DNA of 64,000 nucleotides, from contig CAWBFQ010000007.1 in assembly GCA_963788145.1 (NCBI GenBank), forward strand, positions 744,001 through 808,000, written 5' to 3'. Position 1 is the stretch's first letter. The number at the start of each line of letters is the position of its first letter. Below are positions 1 to 8,756 of the stretch, piece by piece. This DNA is from UTCFX2 sp963788145. GTDB lineage: Bacteria > Chloroflexota > Anaerolineae > Anaerolineales > UBA4823. Both the position numbers and the translations under genes were made by a program. Below the pieces are notes generated by a model, which saw only the letters and a list, made by a program, of their open reading frames with translations, ran no database searches and had not been told where the DNA came from.

Positions 1-2
1 AT

Positions 3-866
3 TCCCAAAACCAGCGCCGGCCTCTGGTTATTGCAATTGCCAACCAAAAAGGCGGGGTGGCAAAAACAACCTCGGTTGTTTCTTTGGGTGGAGCATTGGC
101 GCTAACTGGAAAAGAAGTGTTACTGGTGGATCTGGATGCACAGGCCAATTTGACTCTGGCTTTGGGAAAAGACCCGGCACGCGTGCGTGGATCGATAACC
201 GATGTGCTGTTTCATTCGGCCACGCTGCTCAGTGTCAGCCGCGAGACCTCTATTCCGGGTTTAGATCTGGTTCCTGCCAATGCGGGCATGGAACTGGCAG
301 AGCGCTTTTTACCTGTGCGTAAGGATTACGAGAGCATTTTGACCCGGACTATCGCGAATGAGCTGCGCCCATCACTACCTGCGAACCTGAACCATCCAAC
401 AGGAAGACAACAAGGCCAAGCGAGCGCTTCATTTGATCGGAATTTTCCGATTATAGAATATGACTACGTTATTCTGGACTGTCCGCCATTCATGGGCGCA
501 GTCACATTGAACGCCCTGGTATCCGCCGATTTGCTGATCATCCCCACTCAACCTGAATTTTTTTCCGCCCATGCTTTACGCACCATGATGACCACCATCC
601 GAAAAGTACGAGCGGAATACAACCCGGCATTGATATACCGCATTCTGATCACCATGCTGGATAAGCGCAACCGAATCCATCGAGAAATTCGCGATCAAAT
701 CTATAAGTCTTTTGGCAAGGGGGTTTACCAAACCGTAATCGAGGTGGATACAAAGTTACGCGAGAGCGCCATAGAGGGCAAGCCAATCATGTATCACAAA
801 GCCCAAACTCGCAGCGCATTGCAATATGAAGCGCTGGCGCAGGAGATTATTGGAAATGGCGGATAG
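3..866 (+). CDS. ParA/MinD-family ATPase (5' end outside window)
   Basis: Deviant Walker ATPase of the ParA/Soj family, which binds DNA or membranes as an ATP-dependent dimer to position plasmids, chromosomes or protein arrays. The frame is open from the left edge and reads IAIANQKGGVAKTT, the deviant Walker A box, at once, so only a few N-terminal residues are missing. The GTG at 57 lies inside that box and cannot be the true start. The Walker B-like YDYVILDCPP follows around residue 155, after a hydrophilic insertion near residues 120-145. The stop overlaps the start of the downstream hybrid kinase, implying co-translation. No ParB is seen, so this may be an orphan ParA serving protein positioning rather than chromosome segregation. 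Confidence 0.85.
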   Translation, partial: SQNQRRPLVIAIANQKGGVAKTTSVVSLGGALALTGKEVLLVDLDAQANLTLALGKDPARVRGSITDVLFHSATLLSVSRETSIPGLDLVPANAGMELAERFLPVRKDYESILTRTIANELRPSLPANLNHPTGRQQGQASASFDRNFPIIEYDYVILDCPPFMGAVTLNALVSADLLIIPTQPEFFSAHALRTMMTTIRKVRAEYNPALIYRILITMLDKRNRIHREIRDQIYKSFGKGVYQTVIEVDTKLRESAIEGKPIMYHKAQTRSALQYEALAQEIIGNGG

Positions 867-3800
867 GTTTGTTTCTAAAGCCCACCAAAGGATTGAAGAG
901 CTTTTTTCTGATCTGGATGAGGCTCTAAGCGAACCGCGGGGTGATCAAGGCGAGTTGACGCCGAAACCAACTGTATCCATCCAACCAGAATCGAAACCCA
1001 TAAAGGCAAAGGCACGGCCCCCAAAACTCCCTGCAGAACGGCTTGATGGAAGAAAAGCAGAGATCGAGAGAGATAAGGAACAACCGATTGCTCCAGCACC
1101 CAGTAAGGATATCGGTAGGGATCATGAAACCAGTTTCACTGAGCGCTTGGCGGTAGATCGCTCCATTGAGACGCCATCAGGCGCAGCGCCCGAAAACGCG
1201 CCATCTGATGAAGGCGGGGATGCTCTTTCAGATCAACTCGCACCCATCACTTGGGATAGCCTGCGTCTGGGGAAACCTGTGGCAAAAGATGGGGCCGCCG
1301 GTCAGCCGGCGATACTCGCTTACAGCCGACCACTGGGAGAAATCCCATCAGGGCAAGAAGCCGACAACCGCTTCCAAGAGGCCGAAACCTCGATGTCTTC
1401 CTTGCTGCTGGAGGTGGTAGATGAAAACCCAGAACGGCGCTGGAGCGAGGACGAGCTGATGTTGATTGCGCAGGTCACTGACCAGCTCACCCTGGCGCTG
1501 GAAAACGCGCAATTATTTGAGCAGACTCAACACGCCCGGGATGCGCTGCAAGTTAGTGTGCGCTACCAGAAGAGTGTCGCTGAGGCGGTCGCTATCCTGA
1601 CGGAGAGAGGCTTTTCGGCGATCTCAGAAGTGCTGCAACTCTTGGGTGAGGCTGCCCAGGTGAGCAGGGCATATTATTTTGAAACCCAGATTGACCATCG
1701 CGGGCCATATTGGCGACTTGTTTCTGAATGGCGCGCACCAGGGGTTGGCTCGCAATTGATTAACCCTTCCATGCGCACATTAAGCGCGGATTGGCTAAAA
1801 CCCTGGATCGAGCGACTGGAACATGAAGGGTATCTGATCGAAGGATATAGCCAGGCATCCCCCGCGGCGCGAGAATTCCTGGATGCGCTCGGGGCGAAAT
1901 CAGTATTGCAATTCCCGGTCGCCGGGCAACATGAAACGCCGGGCTGCATCACATTCGAGCAGATAAATTACGAGCGGACCTGGACAAGTGATGAGGTCGC
2001 GGCGCTACAAACAGCAGCCTCTGCCATGGCCAACACGATCGTACGAGAGACGCTATTCAACCAGCTTCAAGTCAACCTCTCCGAAACGGAAGCCCAGTAT
2101 CAGGCTAGCGCTCAACTCAACTCGGCTAACAATGCCGAAGAGATCCTGGCGATCTTGCGCCAGTTCACCATTCTTGGCCACATCAATACCATTAATGTCA
2201 CGATTGAATTATTCGATCGACCCTGGACCCGGACGCAAAAGCCCGAATGGCTGATGCCGGCGGTGAGTTGGGCGCCTACAAAAGAAGCCTTACCAACGAA
2301 ATATGCTAATCAGAATATCCAATGGAAGAACATTGAAACGTTGCTCAGCCCAGATCGTCCAACCATCGTGTTTGATCTGGCTAACGATCCGCGCATCAGC
2401 GCCCAGGCAAAATCGGCAATCCGGGCTATCGCCGGATTCAGCCAGGCTGAATCCGGGCAAACAGAATTTCACCCGGACGACAGGTCTTTTAGTGAACCAA
2501 TGGGTGCTAAGAGTTTGCTTAACCTACCTTTGAATGTATCTGGTCGCTGGATTGGTCAAATTATCGCCCTCTATGGTCAGACCACCGGTTTCACCGAACG
2601 AGAGATCCGACGGTTGGTATCGCTCTCCGGGCAGGCTGCGGTAGCGGTAGAAAGCCTACGGCTGTTGGAAGAAACCCGTCAGCGTAACGAAGAGCTGATG
2701 GCGATGAACCAGGTCACAGGAGCGGTCAGTCGAACGCTGGAGATCAACCAGGTGCTTGGAGAAATTCTGCAGCGGGTTTTGGCGGTCACCGAATATGACA
2801 GTGGACTGATTGCTTATGTGAACCCGGATACAAACCGGTTGTCGATGGCGGTGCAGCACGATCTGCCCCTGCGGATGGCGGAGCGTTTGAATGAGAAAGG
2901 GCTTGAGGGGACACCTTGCGACCTTGTTTTCCAAAGCGGAAAAACCGTTTATGCGCCTGATTTAGCCCATTTACCGGAAGATGTACTCAAAATGGGCGCG
3001 TCGCTCCCGGAGAGCTGGCTACACTCAGTCGAGATGGACAGCGACAAAGAACATCCGGCGGAATATCGCAAGATTGAAATGGCATTTTCAGGGCCGATGT
3101 CGCTGGGATTTAAATCATATCTGGGAGCTCCGCTTTCTGTTAAAGGAGAGCAACTCGGTACGGTGTGTGTATTCAGCAAACAGAACAAGAAGGTGATGCC
3201 AAGCCGGATTTCTCTGATACAAGCCATCGGGCAGCAAGTGGGTGTTGCGGTTGATAATGCCCGGTTATTCCAATCCACCCAGATTGCGTTGGGTGAAACT
3301 GAGGCGCTCTACCAGGCCAGTTCCGAGTTGAACGCAGTCCAAGGCTATGATGATATTTTAAGCTCGCTGCGCCGCTTTACAATTTTGGGAATGACCGATA
3401 AGCTGCTCAGCATCGCGCTTTTCAACCATCCCTGGTACATTCGGGATGAACAAAGACAAACCGGGCGCTTACCTTCTACAGAGGAGATGCAAAAACCCGA
3501 ATGGGTGACTCCGATTGCACATTGGTCGAAACTGCCGTCAGACGTGCGCTTGGAGCGATATGAATTTGATCAATTTCCAGCAGCGAGCCTGCTTTCTGCG
3601 GAGAAACTGACCATTATTGAAGATGTCGCAAAAGATACACTCCTGCAAGAGGACGTCCGGCAATTATTTACGAGAGTATTCGAAGCTCGCAGCGTGATCT
3701 TTTCACCGCTCTGCGTGGGCAGTATGTGGATCGGATTTGTTTTCGCGGCGTTCAGTATCCCAGTTAAATTGGATGATACTCAATCCCGCCGAATGGTTGC

Positions 3801-5781
3801 CCTCTCTGGGCAGGCAGCAATTGCTATTCAGAACTTGCGCCTGTTGGAAGAGAGCCGGCGGCGGGCCAGCCAGCTACAAACCGCAGCCGAAATCGCGCGG
3901 GATACTTCTAGCACCTTGGCGCTGGACAGCCTGTTGCAGAGTGCGGTGAGCTTAATCGTTGAGCGGTTTGGGTATTACCACGCTTCCATTTTCCTGATTG
4001 ATGAAACCGGCGAAGATGCGGTTGTTAGTGAATCGACCGGGTTGGCTGGCGAGGAGATGAAACGCTCTGGTCACCGCCTGACGGTCGGCGGACGGTCGGT
4101 GATCGGCCAGGTTACTCAAACCGGCAAACCTATGGTGCTAAACGATGTGCAAGCCGAAGATGGCCGCATCATTCACCAGCCGAACCCGCTCCTGCCATTC
4201 ACGCGGGCTGAGCTCGGCCTCCCGTTGGCGATTGGGGCGCGCGTGATTGGAGCGCTGGATGTGCAATCGGAGGTCGCCGATTCTTTTTCCGAAGACGATA
4301 TTTCTGTACTGCAGACCCTGTCGAACCAGATTGCCGTAGCGGTCGATAACGCCCGTTCGTATGAATTAGCTCAACAAGCGGTGGAAAATATCCGTGAGGC
4401 GGACCGGTTGAAGACGCAGTTCCTGGCTAACATGAGCCATGAATTGCGCACACCCTTGAATTCGATTATTGGGTTCTCACGAGTGATCATTAAAGGCATC
4501 GATGGACCGATCAATGAGCAACAATCACAAGATCTGAACGCAATCTATAATTCCGGCCAACATTTACTCGGCTTGATCAACGATGTGTTAGACGTATCGC
4601 GGATCGAAGCCGGGAAGATGGACCTGGCTTTTGAGCGAAATGTTAACCTGGGGGATATCGTCCGCAGTGTGATGTCCACAACCATTGGGTTGGTCAATGA
4701 TAAGCCGATTGAGCTAAAAACACTCATTGACCCCGATCTGCCTCTGATCAGTGCGGACGCGATGAAGATCCGCCAGGTGCTGATTAACCTGCTATCGAAC
4801 GCGGCCAAGTTCACCGATCAAGGCACGATCACAGTCTCAGCGGCAGCATACGAAGGGGCCAATCATGAACCGCAGGTGATCGTTAAGGTCGTTGATACCG
4901 GGCCTGGGATCGCATTGAAAGACCAAGCGAAGCTTTTCCAGCCATTTTCACAAGTGGATGGTTCTTTGACCCGCAAGACCGGAGGGTCCGGGTTGGGGCT
5001 TTCAATTTGCAGCCACCTGGTGCGAATGCATCATGGTGAAATTGGACTGCGCAGTGAAATTGGGAAGGGCAGCACTTTCTTCTTCACTCTGCCGGTAGAA
5101 CAAGTGGAATGGGAGCCTGAAATTGCACTTGAAGAAGCCAGTCGACAGCAAACCCAAGCAGAATCACTCTCTGCGCACACCGGGGATAAAGACCAGAAAA
5201 TCGAGCAGCAAGACGGCTCTCCAGAGAGCGAGGATATTACGGCGCTGGAATTGGAGATGGATGATCTCGATACAAGGTCACAGGATCCAGCGATACAACC
5301 TGAAGGGCCACGCCTGATCCTGGCGATTGAAAAGGATCACCAGGTGATTGATCTGTATAAGCGCTATCTTGCGGGCAGCGGGTGCACAGTGATCTCGCTG
5401 ACTCAGTTGGAACAGGCTGTAACAGTCGCACGCGGAATCCAGCCCTTCGCGATCACATTGGATGTCGCCATGACCGGCGGCGATAGGAATATTGGAACAG
5501 GTCCGCTCGACCCAGGCTTGATGGCAGAGTCAAAAAATGGGCCAAAAACAATCGATGCGCAGACAACCAAGACCAGCAGCGCCGGAACTGGTCCCGGGCG
5601 CATCATGGATGGGTTCAAAGTGCTTCAGGAGTTAAAAAGCGACCCAGGCACGCGCCATATCCCGGTGATTGTGTGTACGATGATCAATCAAAAAGAAAGA
5701 GCTTCCCAGCTCGGAGCATCGGATTATCTGCTTAAACCCATCCTTGAGGAAGATTTGATCCAGGCAATTCAACGCCTTTAG
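856..5781 (+). CDS. Multi-GAF hybrid histidine kinase with C-terminal receiver
   Basis: Soluble 1641-residue sensor kinase. After about 170 hydrophilic residues come roughly six GAF or GAF-like modules (residues ~170-1180), several ending in the helix VAVDNARLF or similar. HisKA follows with H-box MSHELRTPLN (His ~1195), then HATPase_c with N-box INLLSNAAKF and a GLGLSI G-box, then a receiver with predicted phospho-Asp ~1536. The receiver carries a ~40-residue Gly/Thr-rich insertion between its Asp and the DGFKVLQ helix, which is unusual. Two GAF-containing blocks (near 2060-2690 and 3290-3870) look like an internal duplication, sharing RQFTILG and RRFTILG. I chose ATG 856, which overlaps the parA stop; an in-frame ATG at 826 is possible. 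No transmembrane segment is seen, so it probably senses a cytoplasmic ligand or redox state. Confidence 0.9.
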   Translation: MADRFVSKAHQRIEELFSDLDEALSEPRGDQGELTPKPTVSIQPESKPIKAKARPPKLPAERLDGRKAEIERDKEQPIAPAPSKDIGRDHETSFTERLAVDRSIETPSGAAPENAPSDEGGDALSDQLAPITWDSLRLGKPVAKDGAAGQPAILAYSRPLGEIPSGQEADNRFQEAETSMSSLLLEVVDENPERRWSEDELMLIAQVTDQLTLALENAQLFEQTQHARDALQVSVRYQKSVAEAVAILTERGFSAISEVLQLLGEAAQVSRAYYFETQIDHRGPYWRLVSEWRAPGVGSQLINPSMRTLSADWLKPWIERLEHEGYLIEGYSQASPAAREFLDALGAKSVLQFPVAGQHETPGCITFEQINYERTWTSDEVAALQTAASAMANTIVRETLFNQLQVNLSETEAQYQASAQLNSANNAEEILAILRQFTILGHINTINVTIELFDRPWTRTQKPEWLMPAVSWAPTKEALPTKYANQNIQWKNIETLLSPDRPTIVFDLANDPRISAQAKSAIRAIAGFSQAESGQTEFHPDDRSFSEPMGAKSLLNLPLNVSGRWIGQIIALYGQTTGFTEREIRRLVSLSGQAAVAVESLRLLEETRQRNEELMAMNQVTGAVSRTLEINQVLGEILQRVLAVTEYDSGLIAYVNPDTNRLSMAVQHDLPLRMAERLNEKGLEGTPCDLVFQSGKTVYAPDLAHLPEDVLKMGASLPESWLHSVEMDSDKEHPAEYRKIEMAFSGPMSLGFKSYLGAPLSVKGEQLGTVCVFSKQNKKVMPSRISLIQAIGQQVGVAVDNARLFQSTQIALGETEALYQASSELNAVQGYDDILSSLRRFTILGMTDKLLSIALFNHPWYIRDEQRQTGRLPSTEEMQKPEWVTPIAHWSKLPSDVRLERYEFDQFPAASLLSAEKLTIIEDVAKDTLLQEDVRQLFTRVFEARSVIFSPLCVGSMWIGFVFAAFSIPVKLDDTQSRRMVALSGQAAIAIQNLRLLEESRRRASQLQTAAEIARDTSSTLALDSLLQSAVSLIVERFGYYHASIFLIDETGEDAVVSESTGLAGEEMKRSGHRLTVGGRSVIGQVTQTGKPMVLNDVQAEDGRIIHQPNPLLPFTRAELGLPLAIGARVIGALDVQSEVADSFSEDDISVLQTLSNQIAVAVDNARSYELAQQAVENIREADRLKTQFLANMSHELRTPLNSIIGFSRVIIKGIDGPINEQQSQDLNAIYNSGQHLLGLINDVLDVSRIEAGKMDLAFERNVNLGDIVRSVMSTTIGLVNDKPIELKTLIDPDLPLISADAMKIRQVLINLLSNAAKFTDQGTITVSAAAYEGANHEPQVIVKVVDTGPGIALKDQAKLFQPFSQVDGSLTRKTGGSGLGLSICSHLVRMHHGEIGLRSEIGKGSTFFFTLPVEQVEWEPEIALEEASRQQTQAESLSAHTGDKDQKIEQQDGSPESEDITALELEMDDLDTRSQDPAIQPEGPRLILAIEKDHQVIDLYKRYLAGSGCTVISLTQLEQAVTVARGIQPFAITLDVAMTGGDRNIGTGPLDPGLMAESKNGPKTIDAQTTKTSSAGTGPGRIMDGFKVLQELKSDPGTRHIPVIVCTMINQKERASQLGASDYLLKPILEEDLIQAIQRL
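1125..1138. repeat. Short palindromic repeat copy inside the hybrid kinase gene
   Basis: TGAAACCAGTTTCA is a 14-base palindrome with 6-base arms. It lies in the hydrophilic N-terminal part of the kinase and is read as ETSF. It resembles the family whose best copy is GCGAAACTAGTTTCGC at 59814. Confidence 0.45.
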
Positions 5782-5839
5782 AAAAAGGGGCGCGCCGCCC
5801 TGGTTTCATTCTACAGACGCAAGCCTGACAGGACTGACC

Positions 5840-7696
5840 ATGCCAATATCTCATCCGGATGTTTTTTATCCGCAAGCAACCATCGCGGAATGCCTGGACT
5901 GCGGAGAGCGAACACCTTTTCATCCAACCCTGAGCGCCTGCCCGGCGTGCGGTGGACAATGGTTGGAAGCGCGCTATGACTTCGAGAATATCGCCAAAGT
6001 GCTTCCAGACCTGGTCAAGAGGCGGACATTCAACTTGTGGCGCTATCAAGAGCTGCTTCCGGTGGGCGGTTTCTATTCCAGTGGAGGTTCACTATCCGCA
6101 TTGAGCATGGGTGAAGGCGGCACCCCGCTGATCCATGCGGTGAACCTGGGGACGATGTTGGGTTGTCCGCGACTTTATATCAAAGATGAACGGCAAAATC
6201 CTACTTCTTCTTTCAAGGACCGCCAGGCATCTGTGAGCGTGGCAGCGTTGAAAGAAGCCGGCATCAGTGAGATGGTGTTATCCTCGACTGGAAATGTGGC
6301 GATCGCCTTCTCGGCATATGCCGCCAGGGCAGGAATCAAGTTGTGGGCTTTCGTGACCAGCCTGGTACCTGCAGAAAAGATGCGCGAGACGGCTTTGTAT
6401 GGCACCGAGGTGATTAAAGTAACCGCTTCGTACGACCAGACAAAAAAGGTCGCGGCTGAATTCGCCCAGCAGCGGGGACTTTTCCAGGAACGCGGGGCGC
6501 GCTCGATCCCTTCGGTGGAGGGGATGAAAACGATCGCCTACGAAATCGCAGAACAACTGGGTACGTTGGTGGATACCAACGCGATGATCCCTAATGCGAG
6601 CGAGGGACTTGACCAAAGCGCGGATAGACAACGTCCGGCGGATCCTGCCTATCCGTGGAAGGCGCCAGACTGGTATTTTCAGGCGGTCAGTGGAGGTTTG
6701 GGCCCGCTGGGTGTGCAAAAGGGATTCAATGAGTTGCTGCAGATGGGATTGATCGAGTGCGAGCCCAAAATAGCGGCGATCCAGACGGAAGGCTGTGCGC
6801 CAATGGTGCATGCCTGGAGGGCAGGCAAAGAAGAAGCAGAGCCGATCCTTTCGCCGCGCACGCATATTGCCACCCTTTCAACCGGCGACCCAGGCCGTAC
6901 CTATACCCTGCTGTACCAACGGATGAAGGCGGATAAAAACCATCCGCAGGCAGCCAGAAGAAATCGGTCGGCAGGGGAGAATGCCAGCGGGGGCGTTTTC
7001 GAATGCGTCAGCGATGAAGAGGCCTTTCGGATGATGCACATTCTGGCCAAGCTGGAAGGTATCTCGGTTGAACCGGCTTCGGCGGTGGCGTTTGCGGGAT
7101 TGGTCAAGCTTTTGCGGGAAGGGGTGGTTAACCCGGAGGATGTGATTGTGGTGAACTGCACCGGGCATACGATGCCGGTTGAGCACATGATCCTGGGAGA
7201 GGGCTGGGGGAGAGATGTTGCCTTGCCTTCCCCGATTGAAGAGCAGGCATTGGTCGGCAGCGCGATGTCCTTGGCATCTGAACAGGAGGGGCTGCTGTCA
7301 GCGTTGAGTCAAGTGACCGATGACCGCTTCTCGCACGTGCTGATCGTCGATGATACCGAGGAACCCCGCCGTCTATTGCGGCGAATCCTGCAATCGCAAG
7401 GCAGCTTCACCTTCAGTGAGGCCAGGGATGGTTGGCAGGCGATCGAGTTGGCGCACAGCGAGCCGCCCGACCTGATCCTGCTCGACCTGATGATGCCGGG
7501 GATGGATGGTTTTTCGGTCTTGGATGCCTTGAAGTCTGAGCCAAAGACCGCCTCGATCCCGGTGATCGTGATCACCGCAAAAGAATTGACCCCCGATGAA
7601 AAGCAGCGCCTGGGAGGAAGGATCCACTCACTGATGCAAAAGGGAGAATTCTTGAGCGACGATCTTCTGAAAGAAGTGCAATCATTGTTGGAATAG
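5840..7696 (+). CDS. Threonine-synthase-like PLP enzyme fused to a response-regulator receiver
   Basis: 618-residue fusion. Residues ~1-470 resemble threonine synthase, a fold-type II PLP enzyme converting O-phosphohomoserine to threonine: an N-terminal zinc ribbon (C18/C21, C34/C37), the PLP-lysine motif SSFKDR (K ~126), and the phosphate loop SSTGNVAIAF. Residues ~490-618 form a complete receiver: LIVDDTEE acidic pocket, LLDLMMPGMDGF with Asp ~549, and a VITAKE switch region. Family members are normally 350-450 residues and have no receiver. Two polar insertions (~238-268 and ~362-388) are also atypical. It follows the hybrid kinase by 58 bases in the same direction, so the receiver may take phosphate from it. 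The exact substrate of the PLP domain is not provable from sequence. Confidence 0.85.
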   Translation: MPISHPDVFYPQATIAECLDCGERTPFHPTLSACPACGGQWLEARYDFENIAKVLPDLVKRRTFNLWRYQELLPVGGFYSSGGSLSALSMGEGGTPLIHAVNLGTMLGCPRLYIKDERQNPTSSFKDRQASVSVAALKEAGISEMVLSSTGNVAIAFSAYAARAGIKLWAFVTSLVPAEKMRETALYGTEVIKVTASYDQTKKVAAEFAQQRGLFQERGARSIPSVEGMKTIAYEIAEQLGTLVDTNAMIPNASEGLDQSADRQRPADPAYPWKAPDWYFQAVSGGLGPLGVQKGFNELLQMGLIECEPKIAAIQTEGCAPMVHAWRAGKEEAEPILSPRTHIATLSTGDPGRTYTLLYQRMKADKNHPQAARRNRSAGENASGGVFECVSDEEAFRMMHILAKLEGISVEPASAVAFAGLVKLLREGVVNPEDVIVVNCTGHTMPVEHMILGEGWGRDVALPSPIEEQALVGSAMSLASEQEGLLSALSQVTDDRFSHVLIVDDTEEPRRLLRRILQSQGSFTFSEARDGWQAIELAHSEPPDLILLDLMMPGMDGFSVLDALKSEPKTASIPVIVITAKELTPDEKQRLGGRIHSLMQKGEFLSDDLLKEVQSLLE

Positions 7697-7706
7697 GAGA
7701 ACGCTA

Positions 7707-8672
7707 ATTATTAAAACCCGCAAAACCGGGGTTTACGCTGCCCTTGGCTCCGCCTTCTTTTTGGGGATGGCGCCAGTATTTGGACGCCAGGCTATCTTGC
7801 TGGGGATTCCTTCGCTGGCGGTAGTTGCTATCCGGACCGTATTGGCCGCGCTCTTGCTGCTGGTGGTGATGTTGATCTTCTTTCGGCGTTACCTGTATAT
7901 CTACCCGGCAGGGCTTTTGGGCTGCCTGCTGGCTGGCTGGATCAACGGTTTTGGCTCGCTATTCTATTATTTTGCCCTAAGCCGGATCAACGCCAACATC
8001 GGACAGATGCTCTATTCGCTTTACCCGCTCTTTCTGGTGTTGTGGATGTCGCTGGATCACCAACCGCCTAGCAAGCTGACCGTTTTGCGCTTGCTGCTGG
8101 CGTTGCCAGCCATCTATCTGCTGGTTTATTCCGAACAAAGCCAGGTAGATTTAATCGGTGTGGGGGCGATGTTGATCGCGTCCATGTTGTATGCCCTGCA
8201 CCTGCCATTCAACCAGCGGGTGCTTTATGATATGCCGCCGCAGACCGTGACCCTTTACACGCTGCTGGCGATGAGCGCGGTGGTGGTTCCACCCTTCCTT
8301 TTCTCTGGCAGTGCTGGGTTGGGAGAACTGCTAAAGGACATTCCTCCCGGTCAATCCGCCGGATGGTATTCATCCGCAATCAGCCTGGGCATGCCGTTGT
8401 TGGGATTAACGCTGGTGACTTTCTTATCGCGCTTAATGCTTTTTACCGGGGTGAAACACCTGGGCGGGATGCAGACCGCGCTGTTGGGATTGGGCGAGCT
8501 GCTGGTCACGCTGGTTTTTTCCTATCTTTGGCTGGGAGAGCGCTTCAACCAGGGGCAATGGGCGGGCGCAGCGCTGTTGGTCTTCAGTCTGATGCTGGTG
8601 GGGCTGGAGAGACAGCCTCCGAAGAAAGTCACGACCGGCGGGTTCTTGAGCTGGCTGCGCCCAACCATTTAA
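7707..8672 (+). CDS. EamA/DMT-superfamily transporter
   Basis: Integral membrane protein of the drug/metabolite transporter superfamily with about ten hydrophobic helices in two EamA halves. The second half ends with the typical LGLGELLVTLVFSYLWLGE. The only conventional start codon in frame, TTG 7761, lies inside the first helix. Upstream the frame continues as IIKTRKTGVYAALGSAFF, a basic tail leading into a complete helix. A purine-rich GGAGA at 7696-7700 sits six bases before ATT 7707, so initiation at the rare ATT codon gives a full 321-residue protein. Substrate is unknown; EamA proteins export amino acids or other metabolites. It begins just after the threonine-synthase-like gene. Confidence 0.8.
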   Translation: MIKTRKTGVYAALGSAFFLGMAPVFGRQAILLGIPSLAVVAIRTVLAALLLLVVMLIFFRRYLYIYPAGLLGCLLAGWINGFGSLFYYFALSRINANIGQMLYSLYPLFLVLWMSLDHQPPSKLTVLRLLLALPAIYLLVYSEQSQVDLIGVGAMLIASMLYALHLPFNQRVLYDMPPQTVTLYTLLAMSAVVVPPFLFSGSAGLGELLKDIPPGQSAGWYSSAISLGMPLLGLTLVTFLSRLMLFTGVKHLGGMQTALLGLGELLVTLVFSYLWLGERFNQGQWAGAALLVFSLMLVGLERQPPKKVTTGGFLSWLRPTI

Positions 8673-8695
8673 CGCTTATCCGAATAGATCGTTCC

Positions 8696-8746
8696 GTTCC
8701 TCGCAATGACAACCAGCGTTCAGGTTGCTTCGTTGCTCGCAACGAC
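8696..8746. repeat. Degenerate copy of the GTCATTGCGAGG dispersed repeat
   Basis: The stretch holds GTTCCTCGCAATGACA followed by a diverged second unit (TTGCTTCGTTGCTCGCAACG). The first unit is identical to one arm of the perfect inverted repeat at 46587-46630. It lies between two convergent genes. Repeats of this sequence are common in many bacterial genomes, where they are often mis-translated as SLRGTKQ peptides. Confidence 0.6.
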
Positions 8747-8756
8747 ATCATGCCCT

